Shown: positions 51,263-63,813, counted from the stretch's first letter. The stretch is 64,000 nucleotides of DNA from Rutidosis leptorrhynchoides (GCF_046630445.1 NC_092338.1:204011501-204075500); one strand, 5' to 3'. Notes: generated by a model from the sequence alone, not told the origin. Made by a program: numbers and translations.

Positions 51263-54200
51263 AGACATGATTTAAATGTATCACCGAAGACTGAAAAGTC
51301 ATCCATGAATACTTCCATGCATTCTTCTATCATGTCGTGAAAAATCGCCATCATACACCTTTGAAAGGTTGCAGGGGCGTTACAAAGTCCAAATGGCATT
51401 CTTTTGTAAGCAAAAGTACCATAAGGGCACGTGAATGTGGTTTTCTCTTGGTCTTCGGGTGCTATTGGAATTTGAAAATATCCGGAAAATCCATCTAGAA
51501 AACAATAGTAACTATTTCCGGCCAATCTTTCCAACATTTGATCTATGAAAGGTAATGGAAAGTGATCTTTTCTGGTGGCGTCATTTAATTTTCTATAATC
51601 AATACATACACGCCATCCTGTTACAGTCCTAGTAGGAATAAGCTCATTTTTCTCATTTGTAATGACAGTCATGCCACCCTTCTTAGGCACGCATTGAACT
51701 GGGCTTACCCATGGACTATCAGAAATTGGATATATCAAACCTGCATCTAGTAGTTTAATAATCTCTTTCTTAACTACATCTTGCATATTAGGATTTAGTC
51801 TTCGTTGGCGTTGCACATACGTTTTATGACCTTCTTCCATAAGGATTTTATGTGTGCAATACGAAGGACTTATTCCTTTAATATCATGAATCTTCCATGC
51901 AATGGCTGGTTTATGAGCTTTCAACACAGAAATGAGCTGTGATTTCTCATTTTCAGTAAGAGAAGACGATATTATTACAGGTAATTCAGATTCACCATGT
52001 AAATAAGCGTATTCCAAATGGTTTGGAAGTGGCTTTAACTCTAATTTTGGAGGTTCTTCTATCGATGATTTATATCGATATCTGTCTTCTTCTTTTAGCA
52101 TTTGAATTTCTTCTGTTGTTGGTTCATATCCATTAGCTATAAGTGTAGCTAACATTTCAGCTTCATCAATTGGTTCATTTCCTTCTCCTAAAGAACATTC
52201 TCCTGTTCCTTGTAATTCTGGAAATTCTTCTAATAATTCTGCATGTGCATCTATAGTTTGAATATAATAACATGTATCATCTGCAGATTGTGGTTGTTGC
52301 ATGGCTCTATCAACTGAAAAGGTAACACTCTCATCCTCTATACTTAGGGTCAGTTTCTTACCGAACACGTCTATCATTGCTTTAGCCGTGTTTAAGAATG
52401 GTCTTCCTAATATGAGAGGAACTTGAGAATCTTCTTCCATGTCCAAAACAACAAAATCTACTGGAAATACTAAAGTACCAACTTTAACTAGCATGTTCTC
52501 CATTATCCCTCTAGGATATTTTATTGATCTATCGGCTAGTTGTATGCTTATTCTGGTTGGTTTCAATTCTCCAAGGTCTAGTTTAGCGTATAGTGAATAC
52601 GGCATTAGATTTATACTAGCACCTAAGTCTGCCAATGCTTCTATTGAACTAAGACTACCCAGAAAACATGGAATTGTGAAACTTCCTGGATCAGATAGTT
52701 TTTCTGGTATCTTATTCAACAGCACTGCTGAACAATTAGCATTCATAGTAACAGCCGAGAGTTCTTCCATTTTCCTTCTATTCGTGATTAGATCTTTCAA
52801 GAATTTAGCATACCTTGGCATTCCTGAAATCACATCAATGAAAGGAAGATTTACATTTATCTGTTTAAACATATCCAAGAATTTGGATTGCTCGGCTTCA
52901 AGTTTTTCTTTCTTCATTTTACTCGGATAAGGAAGTGGTGGTTGATATGGTTTAACATAAGGTTTATCCTTAACTGTGTTATCTTTATTAACCTTTTCAA
53001 CTACCGGTTCTTTTTCCTTATCTTGATCAGGTTGTGGTTCTTGTGGAGTAGGAATAGTTTCATCAGAAGTTACAGGTATTTCAGGTGGTTTAAGTGTTGT
53101 ACCACTTCTTGTGGTAATAGCTTTAGCTGTTTCATTCCGGGGGTTAGCATTTGTATCACTAGGTAAACTTCCCGGTTTTCTTTCACCTATTAACCTTGCT
53201 AGGTTACTTACTTCTTGTTCCAGATTTTGAATAGAAGCTTGTTGATTTCTAAATGCTTGAGCATTTTGTTCATTGGTTTGTTTTTGAGATGTGAAAAACT
53301 GCGTTTGAGTTTCAACTAGCTTCGTCATCATATCTTCTAAATTCGGCTTTTTATCATCGGTTTGTTGTGGTGGTTTGTTTTGAAAATTCGGTCTTTGCTG
53401 ATTGTAAGTATTATTGGATACTTGTTGATTGCTAGGACCTTGTTGGTTGTTGTATGGAATATTTCGGTTATAATTCTGGTTTTGATTGTAAATCGGTCTT
53501 GGCGGTTGATAATTATTCTGATAATTATTTCCAGGCCTTTGGTTTATGTATGAAATATTCTCTCTTTGTTCCATTGTTAATTCAATACTGAGACAATCTT
53601 TTGTCAAATGTGGTCCTCCACACTGCTCACAACTAATTCGTATTGAGTGAATATCCTTAGTCATCTTTTCCATTCGTCTCTCCACAGCATCTATCTTTGC
53701 GGAAATGGAATCTAAGTCATGGCTAGAATCGGCTCTAGCTGCTTTAGATGATCTAATGATATCTTTTTCTTGGTGCCACTCATGTGAGTGGGAAGCAGTA
53801 TTATCAATAATTTTGTAAGCATCAGTTTCGGTTTTCTTCATAATAGAACCACCAGCTGCTATATCTATGTCTTTTCTTGTAGTGATGTCGCATCCTTGGT
53901 AGAATATTTGTACTATTTGACAGGTGTCTAAACCATGTTGCGGACATCCTCTTAATAACTTTCCATATCTTGTCCACGCCTCATATAGAGTTTCATTTGG
54001 CTTTTGTGTGAACGTAACAATTTCTGCTTGAAGTCTTACGGCTTTAGATGCAGGAAAAAATTGTTTAAGAAATTTGTCAATTAAAACATCCCATGTATCG
54101 ATCGCCCCTTCAGGTAACGATTCCAACCAATCTTTGGCTTCTCCCTTTAAAGTCCAGGGAAATAACATGAGATATATCTGTTCATCCTCCACTTCTCGTA

Positions 54201-54741
54201 TTTTAAATAGTGTGCAGATCCTATTAAAGGTACGTAGATGTTCATTTGGATCTTCCTTCGGCGCACCACTAAATTGGCATTGATTAGTCACCATGTGTAA
54301 AATTTGTCCTTTGATTTCATAATCTGGCGCATTAATGTCTGGATGAGTAATTGCGTGACCTTGGCCAGTGCGTTTAGCTCTCATTCGGTCTTCCATACTT
54401 AAAGGTTCCAGATTCTCCATAATTGAATTTGTTGAATCGGTATCACTAGATGATTCTGATTTAATAGTTCGTTCCTCAACAATCTCTGTTTGAATGATTG
54501 GTGGTTCCGGAGGAAAGTTTAATGGTTCAGGATCTATGAACCGTTCCTGAATATTTTCTGGATTCTCAATTGTGAGGTTTGGTTCAAAAAATGGATTATC
54601 GGAAATTTGAACTGAAGTACTTGGTCGACTGGATGACGATTCTAAAGAAAAATCAACGGCGGTTATATTTGTTAAACGATGTCTTGATCGAGTTACAGGT
54701 GGTGAACGTACAAAAGGTGATGAACGTCTTGCTCGGTGCAT
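51262..54741 (-). CDS. Athila-2 gag-protease-RT, open but cut after the RT active site
   Basis: A single frame of 1160 element codons without a stop. Gag capsid lies at residues 120-320 ([49 protein letters not shown]). There is one knuckle, [13 protein letters not shown], at 371-383, followed by an N/Q/P-rich linker. Athila-type protease has [14 protein letters not shown] at 705-718 and [15 protein letters not shown] at 775-789. RT lies at 960-1160 with [45 protein letters not shown] and the catalytic FMDD at 1145-1148. The frame then crosses into inverted Tekay-2 sequence and stops at 51229. Later RT, RNase H and integrase are missing. The open frame suggests a young copy or recent truncation. 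Start at 54741 chosen as the first ATG. Confidence 0.92.
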
Positions 54742-55849
54742 TCACAAAATATCCTATTAGTTTTAAAAAGGAAAGAAAAATTATAATAAGTTATCCAATC
54801 AATAGACTTTTCTGATTTTGCCCACGTTTCGAATAGCCAAAAGATGCAGCAGAGGGGCAGGATTCGTTTGGTCTCAATATAATTGAGGACTGTTTGGCTC
54901 CAATAACCCGGTCCACGTACAAATCCAACTATTACTACGAACCAGAAAATTTTGATGTCTATCAATTTAACTACTTAAAATAAATTTTCGTAATTTTAAG
55001 AAATTTAGATAAGAAGTAGAAAAAATTCTAAGTCCTAAAACTAGAATAGCGAGAAATAAGAAAGAAAAAGATTGCGCGTCGAAAAATGTCGAAAAAGAAA
55101 AAAAAAAATGGTTGAAAAATAAAAAGTGACGGAAAAAAATAAAAGAAACTTATAAAAACTTAAAAATACTTAACTAATTTAACCTTATTACTACAACTAA
55201 CTTAAAATTATAATCGCAAATTGAAATTACTAATTGGAATGATAATTGATACATAGTAAACGGTCTAAAAATATTAAAGCTTACAGGAGAAACTAAATCC
55301 CAAATGGAAATAACTTAAAAAAAGAAACTAAAACGTAAAAAGGCGTCGCAAAATTCTAAAGCACCTAAATCTTAGTCTAAAGAAAAAGCACTTAAGGAAT
55401 TCTACGGCAAAGCCTAAAAATCTAGGAGTAAAAATAACTAAAGCAAAAACTAAGTTTAAAATTAAATATGAGCTAAAAATACAAATATTACGCTACAACG
55501 ATTAAAAAGGGACAAAATATTAAAAGTTATAAAAAGTTATAAAAATATTAGATTTTATAAAAATATTATTTTTATATTTTATAATAAAAGTATTAAGTTT
55601 TAAATATAATAAAACTAATTAAAAGTAATTAATTAAACTAAAATCTTAATTAATAATAATAAAACTAGGGTTTAATTAAATAATAATATATTATACTCCG
55701 TAATTAATGCGTTTTTAGGGTTTGAGGGTGGCCCTGTCAGACCCCTCATGCGACTCGCATGGGGTTTAGTTGAAATTCCATGCGACTCGCATGGGGTTCG
55801 GATCCAGGCCAAAAGTTGGGCTGCTACAGTACCTTGGCCCGATTACTTT

Positions 55850-55881
<32 letters not shown>

Positions 55882-56130
55882 TAAATTTAAATAAAATATA
55901 TATATATAATTAAAATAAAAACTTAAAATTAACTTAAAATACTTTATAATTTTGTAAAAATAAAAGAAAAACTTAAAAAATATATTTAAAATATATTTTT
56001 TTTTTTTTTTTTGGTTTTAAAAGATTTTAATTTTTTTATATCTTTTTAATTTTTAAACAAAAATATAAATTTTACAAAAACTAATTATAACTTAAAAATT
56101 AAAAATATGGCGTTTCGCTTCGGCGAAAAT
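54742..56130 (-). other. Athila-2 leader
   Basis: A long 1.4-kb leader between primer site and gag, very A-rich on the plus strand, with T runs at 55849-55882 and 55996-56012. 54846-54918 resembles the Athila-1 leader. A palindrome pair lies at 55747-55793. A GCTACAGTA word lies near 55821. No credible ORF. Confidence 0.65.
55747..55793 (-). promoter_or_regulatory. Palindrome pair in Athila-2 leader
   Basis: CATGCGACTCGCATG at 55747-55761 and again at 55779-55793, starts 32 bases apart. No TATA box follows at the expected distance on the minus strand (CTCAAACCCTAAAA instead). It may be a duplicated but inactive promoter or a different use of the same site. Confidence 0.5.
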
Positions 56131-56149
56131 ATCCCCGGCAGCGGCGCCA
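56131..56149 (-). other. Athila-2 primer binding site (tRNA-Asp type)
   Basis: The minus strand reads TGGCGCCGCTGCCGGGGAT, the standard Athila tRNA-Asp primer site, eight bases inside the LTR end. Confidence 0.93.
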
Positions 56150-56157
56150 AAAATACT

Positions 56158-58152
56158 TGATGTCAAAGCAGGGGGGTATAAAATACTATTAAATTTTAGC
56201 AGAAAATACTATTAAATACGATACAATTTTACACAAGATATTTATTTATTTATAGAATGGATATACTTAAACCTTGCTACAACACTTATAGGCAGTGTAC
56301 CTAATCGTACAGTAGTGTAGTTTTTAGTAAGTCCGGTTCGTTCCACAGGGAAATCTTTAAACAAAGCTCAACGCTATATTAGTTTACTTTTATAAAAATA
56401 CAAATATATATATAGGTAATATTATTATTATAAAGGGGGGTTTTTACCGTTTAATGACCGGTTTGTCGATTTTAAAACTTTAGTCGCAGTTAAAACCTAA
56501 TGTAAAATATAAAATAAATACAAGACTTAAATTAAAGCGTAAAGTAAATAACGATAATGAAATTGCGAATAATAAAAATGCGATAAAATTAAATTGCGAT
56601 AATTAAAAAGTACGATAATTAAAAGTGCGATAAAATGAAATAACAATAAATAAAAGTGCGATAATTAGAAGTGCAATTAAATATAAAATAAAGGAAATAA
56701 AATATGATATAAAAGAATTATGCTTATTTAAACTTCCGTAATCATGATGTTTGACGTGTTGATTTTAGTTTTATGCCCATGGGTTAATTGTCCTTTGTCC
56801 TGGATTATTCAATATGTCCGTCTGGTTTTTGTCCATAACAGTCCATCAGTCATAAATATAAATTGCAAGTGTCCTTGTCAAATTATTATTATACCCGAAG
56901 ATAAATATTCCAACTAATTGGGGATTCGAATTGTAACAAGGTTTTAATACTTTGTTTAATGAATACACCAGGTTATCGACTGCGTGTAAACCAAGGTTTT
57001 ACTACTTTGTTAACAATTACACCAATTACCCTTGAATGTAATTTCACCCCTGTTTTAATTATTCTAGTGGCTATTAATCCATTCCCGTGTCCGGTTAAAT
57101 GAACGATTATTCGTACATATAAATACCCCGCCCATCGTGTCCGATCGAGTTTATATGGTAATTTATAGGGACGCCCAATTGTAAATCTTTATATTAACAT
57201 TAACAAACTTTCATTTAGTTAAACAAATATAAAGCCCATTAATAGCCCATAGTCTAGTTTCCACAAGTGTCGTTCTTTTGTCCAAACCCCAATTATGGTA
57301 CAAAGCCCAATTACCCAATTTTAGTAATTAGCCCAACATCATGATTACCTCGTTTTAAATAAGCATAATAATAACTTAGCTACGAGACATTAATATAAAA
57401 AGGTTGAACATAACTTACAATGATTAAAAATAGCGTAGCGTTACACGGACAGAATTTCGACTTACACCCTTACAACATTCGCTAACATACCCTTATTATT
57501 AGAATTATAATTAAAATTAAAATATAAATTATAAATATAAATATATTTACGTTGAAGAGGAAGAGAAAAAAAGATGTGTCTAAAACTCGTCAGAAAACTG
57601 GCTATTTATAGGACCTGACCAGCAATCTCACACCATGCGACTCGCATGGTTTTGTGCCTCTGGCCATGCGAGTCGCATGGCCACCCTGGATTCAGCCAAC
57701 TACTTTTGTTTTCTTCTTGCCGACGTAATATAATAATAATAATATATATATAATATAATTATATATAATTATATATATATTATATTATATTCTTGTGCAT
57801 AGTAGACTAGATATTTTTGGTCCGTTGCGTCGGGCGTTTCTTCTTGGCTCAGGTCCCGGTTCCGGATTTTCGGACGTCCTCGCGTATTATTTTAAATCGC
57901 GTACTTTGCGTTCCGCAACTTGTACTCTTGTCATTTTGAGACGTTCCTCATCAATATTTTGAACCTTTTTAGTTGTATCTTGTACTTTTTAGCTCTTTGG
58001 ACCTTTTTGTCTTCAATTTGTCGAATCTGCCTTTTGTCTTCACTTTTTAATATTTAAACGAATATCTCTTGTAAATAGAACAATTGCAACTAAAAGCTTG
58101 TCTTTCTTGAGGAATAATGTTATGAAATATATGTTCGTTTTTAGCATTATCA
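56158..58152 (-). mobile_element. Athila LTR shared by two internal regions
   Basis: The plus-strand boundaries are TGATGTCAAAGC and GCATTATCA, 1995 bp, TGAT/ATCA ends. On its left lies a primer site and gag (it acts as 5' LTR of Athila-2). On its right lies a polypurine tract (it acts as 3' LTR of the region 58153-64000). It carries a palindrome pair and TATA box at 57602-57679. There is no ORF of note. A run of TTTTACTACTTTG-type words near 56940-57010 repeats imperfectly. Confidence 0.9.
57602..57679 (-). promoter_or_regulatory. Palindrome pair and TATA box, Athila LTR promoter
   Basis: Reading on the minus strand, CATGCGACTCGCATG (57679-57665) is followed by CATGCGAGTCGCATG (57648-57634), 31 bases apart. 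TATAAATAG (57610-57602) starts exactly 23 bases after the second. Same spacing as in the unrelated Tekay-2 LTR. The sequence after TATA ends in a C/T-rich stretch (CATCTTTTTTTCTC), suitable for a start site. Confidence 0.7.
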
Positions 58153-58167
58153 AATATTCCCACACTT
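58153..58167 (-). other. Athila polypurine tract
   Basis: The minus strand reads AAGTGTGGGAATATT immediately before the LTR start TGATAATGC, preceded by GCTTGAGGACAAGCAACG as in Athila-1. Confidence 0.85.
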
Positions 58168-60231
58168 GAGCGTTGCTTGTCCTCAAGCAATATCGTCTTG
58201 AAATACTAGAATCACTTCTTTATTCTTCACACTTTGTACATCAGTGATTTCTATACGGCGGTATAAACAATGGTAGTAACGATATGGTTTACAGTCTCAC
58301 ATGACTATAAAAATTTAGATCCATTAAGGAAATTGGATCTTTATGAAAACATTTGATCTTTTGAAAATTAAATCTAGTTTTTCCCCTAGATAAGTTTTCC
58401 GGAATAACCCTTTACCGGTGTTTGCAAAATATTTTTGTGGGTTTGGTGGGTTTCAGATTTGAAAATTTTAGCTCAAATCTTGCGGTTTTGTGTCACCCAC
58501 TTGCTAACCTTGTATTTGGAAAGCAACACGTCCAGTTTACTTGTTCCGTATATTACCTTTCGGCAAACTACCGTCCGGTTGTAAGGAAAGCGTTGAACAA
58601 GCAACTGTTAAGGCAATGTCCCGTGACATGCTTTTGATTATGGTCTATAACGTGTCGGACGCAATTACTATCCTTGGTAGGAGCAATAGTAAAGCTCACC
58701 CTTATAATTTGTCGGTCTGGCACAAGGTCCTGTCTTTGACCATGTTATGCAACCACCGTTCTTACGGTTGACACCCGATTTAGTTCAGGTGACCTAATGA
58801 ATTCCAGGTGAATTCCTAGGATTTTACGTTCAATGGTAATGAACGCATTGAAAATAGGGTTTTCAGAAAACAAATCGGTTTGTAATTTGATCAAAATATT
58901 TTCTCGTTCAAGCTCGAGTTTAGATATCATTGAATTCCATGAGTTTGAATTCTCAATCTTTAAGGTCAATCTCTAGGATTGAGTAATATCAGTCTTAAAA
59001 GCTGATTTTTAATCTTTAAGGAGATTATCCTTTCTGGGGATCTGATTCATTAGTCTTATCCAGCTAATTTGCACGGTGCCTCCCCATTGTACGAGATAAA
59101 TCCTTCTCATGGTTAGGATAAATCTGACCACTTGGCGACCCTGTTTAATGCTGAGGTCCGTGGATTTCCTGCTGATTTTAGTGATGACTTTTCTAGATTT
59201 TTCGTCAACCTACAGCTGGTCTGAACGACAACTTCATGACCTAAATCAAGAAGCGCGTGTCTTTTTCGGAAGACTTTACTTCCTTTTAATGATGGAATTG
59301 ATTCATCGTGTAGATCCATCTCTTCTTTTCTTTCATCGGGTAAAACAGTTTAGTTTAGTCCAAAGCAAAAGTATTTTCAGTTATTTGTTACAAATATATG
59401 TGATATATGTTTAAAATAATTTGGTAAATTTTCCCACACTTGGCTTTTTATTTTTCTTTTTATCGTCCTCTATTCCATTTTAAATGAATTTTGACGTTTT
59501 AGTTTGTTTCTCAATTTATGTCCTTTTTGAGGTAACAATAATTTCGGTGTTAAAACCTAGTTTTATCGTTCATAAATATGTATAAACATGATTTGAATTC
59601 ATTTAATTGAAAATTTCGAAAAATTTTACTAGAATTGGGTAGTCAGTATATAAGACTAGGGCTGTTCTTTTTATCAGAGAGCACTAGATTCTAATACAAC
59701 TACTGCTTTACTAGTATTTTTAATGGTAACCAAGTGTTTAATATAAAAATTTTAAAATCCGAAAGAATTTAACCCCTTCCCACACTTAAGATCTTGCAAT
59801 GCCCTCATATGCAAGAAATCAGTAACAATTTAAATTATTGAGGGTGATTTGTGTGAAAATGATTAAATTTTTACCAAAGTTTCCAAATATATTGGCGTTT
59901 GTTTGCTGAATGATAAATGGTGCACGTCATTTGTTCATTCCGTCTTGTTGTTATTTCACATACATTTTGCATCATTGTCGTCAAAATTACTTGCTTTTGC
60001 TGAACTTAATGCCAGTCTTTGAAAACGCGTTGTTTTACCCTGTTTTGTGCATAAAATAGAATACATACAATACAAATATAATCATACATGCAATTTGTAA
60101 TGGAACTTTGGCATCCCACTTTCAAACTATAAGAAAAATATTAGTACACAATAATAATAAAATATCCAACATTACATAAACATAATAAAATGTTAAGTGT
60201 TTAAAATAAAAATAAAAATTACCACTTATCT
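58168..60231 (-). other. Athila 3' untranslated region
   Basis: About 2 kb without a convincing ORF; frames at 58422-58969 and 59109-59414 are short and lack known motifs. CCCACACTT motifs at about 58160, 59434 and 59778 and a GGTGCCTCCCCATTG block near 59074 echo the Athila-1 3' region. Confidence 0.6.
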
Positions 60232-62594
60232 CTACTGATCAGGAGGTGGGTTAGGAGGAAAATTAGGATATGGATCCCAATTCATGTTCGCGTCCGGGTT
60301 CCATGGCTGATTATAGGTGTACTGGTATGCTGCGTCATAATCATATGAATCATAGGGTGGTCTCATCTCTGGCTGATGTGCGGGATAGTATGCGGGTCGG
60401 GTCGGATAATACATCTCACCAGGCTGCAACTGGCTTATAATTTGGCGCTGATGATAATCCCATCGGTCATGCTCTCGTTGCCGGGAATGCTCGTAGTCAT
60501 TCCGGCGTTGCCATGCCTCGTACTGCATATGCCTATCATAGTTCGTCATGTATTCATCCTCCATACGAACTCCTAAATCAAGAGCAGTCTCCCGAACAAC
60601 TCCTATAATGTTGTTCGCCTCCTCCATCTCGTCATCCGAACCTCTCTCTACCTGTCGCTGAGGTCCCTCGTATCGATATACCCGACCACGTCTCATCAAT
60701 AATACCCTTGCACCGTGATAAAGGTTTGAACTTATAGTTTCACCTCCGTCCTCTATTTCGTTCATTGGACCCCCTTGGTGCTTATCTACACCTAAATACT
60801 CTCCAATGAGAGTAATGAAAATACCACCACCTATAATACTCCCCGATTTCATCCCCGAAACTACATTAGCGAGATAATAACCAACACAATAGGGAATGTT
60901 AACGAAACTCCTCGGGTCTCTAATACACTTGAGGTAGAACAAATCGTTTACGGTCAATTTCTCCTTATTCCTACCCCTTTGTGTAATTGTGTTTGCTAAG
61001 AATCTATGAATCACCCGGAGTTCAGCTCTGTCTATATCTAAGTATGTATGATTTCCACTGGCGTGAAATTCATTAAAGTGGGACATACGCCTCCAGACAG
61101 CGTTAACATCAAATTCCCTATCTACCCTTTCTCCTTGGGCAATCAGGCTATTACAGTCGGGGCTCAAAAGTTCAGCAGGGGTGTAAATCTGTAAGGCCCT
61201 TGCTAAATCTATCATGGACATTCTGTACATTCGTCCACCTAACAGAAATCTAATAAAGCTTCTATCATCTATCCTCCTAACATCACTGTTTAACTTAATA
61301 GTACTAAGTAATTCTATACACCATTCCCTATATATGGTTCTACGAATGGAAAATAGGCGCATCCAATCGTTAAACTGAGAATTACCATACCTTTGCACCA
61401 ATAATCCCCGAATCGGTTCGGCAAGGTCAACTGTTTCCAAAGGTACCCAGTCAATTGCCCTTGGCATTTCAACAACCTTATTGTAGAGAATGTGCATGTT
61501 CTTTTGATAATCTGGATACTCTATCCAACATCGATCAAATCTCAGATTTGGATGTAACTGATCTTCATTAATGTCTAAGCTCAGAATCCTTTGATGTGGA
61601 GCGAATTGACGAAACTGATTCACGAATAATTGATCTTGATCGTGATAAGGAATATGTTGCTCCTCCTGTTCTTCTTCTTCTTGTTGCATATGTTGTTCTT
61701 GTTCATGAAACATTTGCGGTTCGGGCTCTGGTTGCCTGGATGATGATGCTCCTGAACCTCCAGTATCGGCTTTCTGCAAAACACATTAAACACAAAATTT
61801 GTGCATCCAAATATGCATTAGTGTTAGCAAAATAATAACTTGAAACAATTATGATGACCTGTTCAATTCATAACACATTTTATACACATTTTCTTAACAA
61901 TAATAATTCTACACTTTTACATACGAAAATGTGTACAATGTTTTATCACATTTAAACTCTTAAACATGTCAACAATAATTATTATAACAATTAAACACTT
62001 GTTACATGGCATTCAAATCAAACTAGTGCTCATTTTCTTATTTTTGTCAAGTCTACACTTTGTCAAATAAGCATATACGAAAAATGTACATCAAGTTCAT
62101 AAGCATTTATCTTAAATAACATGCCAAAATAATCACTACTAGCAATGAAACAAGTTTCAAATGGCCTTTATATCAAATTATCCAAGTTCATGAATTTTTA
62201 GACTTAAAAAGTCTACTTTAATTCTCAAAAACATGTTTAGGCTCAAAGTTTGGATCAATTAACTACCTAAACATGTTACACTACTTAATTTAGCAACAAT
62301 TCATGACAAAAATCGGCCATAACCTATTTATATTAAAAAGCCCCAAATTGCTCAAGAACACAAACCCTAGATTCTTAAAAATTTGAAGTTTTTAGCTTCA
62401 ATTCATGTTAAATAGCTTCTATCTAGGATATACATGCATAATATAACAACAATTTAGCTCTAATTACACTTAAATTTAACAAAATCAAAATATAAATTTT
62501 CTAGCTCAAGAACACAAAAATTCGAATTTAAAGAGATTAGGGGTGAAATCTTTACCTTTCTCCTGAAGGGGTTGAGACTACTGAATCTAGGCAT
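60232..62594 (-). CDS. Athila extra ORF (ATHILA ORF-1-like), probably spliced
   Basis: The main exon, 60232-61773, is open for 513 codons but lacks an ATG at its upstream end. The frame begins just after TTTTGCAG, a good 3' splice site (61781-61774). Upstream, 62594-62556 starts with ATG and encodes 13 residues ending RRK, followed by the donor AAG/GTAAAG; joining keeps phase. The product would be 526 aa: an E/Q-rich start, then a conserved-looking core (WIEYPDYQKNMHILYNK, RRTIYREWCIELLSTI, FIRFLLGGRMYRMSMIDLA, YCVGYYLANVVSGMKSGSII) and a Y/P/D/N-rich tail. It matches my memory of the ATHILA ORF-1 family, of unknown function and sometimes called env-like. I see no convincing signal peptide. 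Position before the polypurine tract fits Athila. Confidence 0.72.
61774..62555 (-). other. Candidate intron of the Athila extra ORF
   Basis: 782 bases, AT-rich, from GTAAAG (62555) to TTTTGCAG (61774). Splice phase is preserved between the 13-codon exon and the main exon. It contains no other ORF of note. Confidence 0.6.
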
Positions 62595-62700
62595 GATTAT
62601 TGTGAAGTTTTGCAAGAAATTTGGTGAAAAATGGCGGATTTTTGAGAGGATTTGGGAGAGTTTTCGTGTATATGTGTGTGTGTTGTGAAAGAAGCAGAAC

Positions 62701-62782
62701 TCGGCTGCTTTTTGATCCTGTCCAGTTTTTAACAGCCATGCGAGTCGCATGGCTGCCTGCCCATCCCCATGCGACTCGCATG
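62701..62782 (-). promoter_or_regulatory. Candidate internal promoter for the extra ORF
   Basis: On the minus strand, palindromes CATGCGAGTCGCATG (62782-62768) and CATGCGACTCGCATG (62751-62737) are 31 bases apart. The following 35 bases align without gaps to those after the pair in the LTR promoter (CAGGATCAAAAAGCAGCC against CAGGTCCTATAAATAGCC), but the TATA position is AAAAAG. The ATG of the short exon lies 142 bases downstream. Confidence 0.6.
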
Positions 62783-62808
62783 GGGGCCAATTTCCAGGTA
62801 TTTTTGTT

Positions 62809-62809
<1 letters not shown>

Positions 62810-62859
<50 letters not shown>
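62810..62859. repeat. T50 homopolymer
   Basis: An uninterrupted run of about 50 T (A on the minus strand), directly upstream of the candidate internal promoter. Confidence 0.95.
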
Positions 62860-62863
<4 letters not shown>

Positions 62864-63813
62864 ACCTTAAACTTTTAAAACATAAAATTTAATAAAATTT
62901 AAAAATTTTGTTTCTTTTTAAGACGAGGTCGTTTCGGGATGATGCCCTAGTCCGTCCCTCGACAAAATTTTAAAATTTGTCTTTTTGTAGGATTGTTTTA
63001 AAAGCTAAGATTTTTGGGTTTTTTAATGTTTTTTGCATACTTTAAATCAATAAGATTAAAAATAATGATAATAAAAGTTCTCGTCCCTCCCTCGGGTAAA
63101 GCAATTTCGGTTCAAAGACCTAGTCTTCAACTTACGACGAATTTTAAAAATCATATTTTTAACTTAATGAGATAAAGTAAATTTTTGTTTTTAAATTCAC
63201 ACAACTTAAATATAAAATTCAAAATTAATATTAAAAATTAAAAATTCACACCAAACTTAATATTTGAAATGCATAAAATTTTAAAAAAAATTCATATTTT
63301 TAAAAATTCACACTAGACTTTATAAATTCATATTATAAATTCACACCAAACTTATTTTAAAAATTCAAATATTTACAATTTTAAAAATATTGTTTTTATA
63401 AAGTTTACAGTATTAACTTAAGATTTAAATATTAATTTTAAAAACATGGTAAAAATAAATTTAAAAATCTTTTTGTCTTTTTATCCCACTTTAATCAATC
63501 AAATATTATCAAAAATATGCGCCCCTCTTTTCGGTAAAGTAATTTCGGTTCCAAGACCTAATTTTAACTCATGACGAATTTTTGAAATATTTTGGGTTGA
63601 TTGATTAAAGATATTTATACCTTAAGAATAAACGTTAAATTTCGCAGTGATGTAATAAATTTTTGAACGATATCAATAATTTCGGTCGCCAAACCTAATT
63701 TTATTTAATACCAATTTAATACTTTTTAGCGAACAAATTAGCATTTATTATCAAAAGGTTAAAATTAAAAATAAAAATAAAAACTGTACAGACATACCTG
63801 TGAAATAGATTTC
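62860..63813 (-). other. AT-rich Athila internal spacer with degenerate repeats
   Basis: No ORF. AATTTCGGTTCAAAGACCTA-type blocks occur at 63103, 63541 and 63678, and once more at 59540. The blocks around 63070-63180 and 63510-63610 are alike over about 100 bases at a 438-base offset. On the minus strand a donor-like CAG/GTATGT lies near 63799-63794, just after the terminal ORF. Confidence 0.55.

Noticed and set aside
52439..53166. Plus-strand ORFs of 163 and 92 aa
   Set aside because: Antisense shadows of the Athila-2 gag-protease frame.
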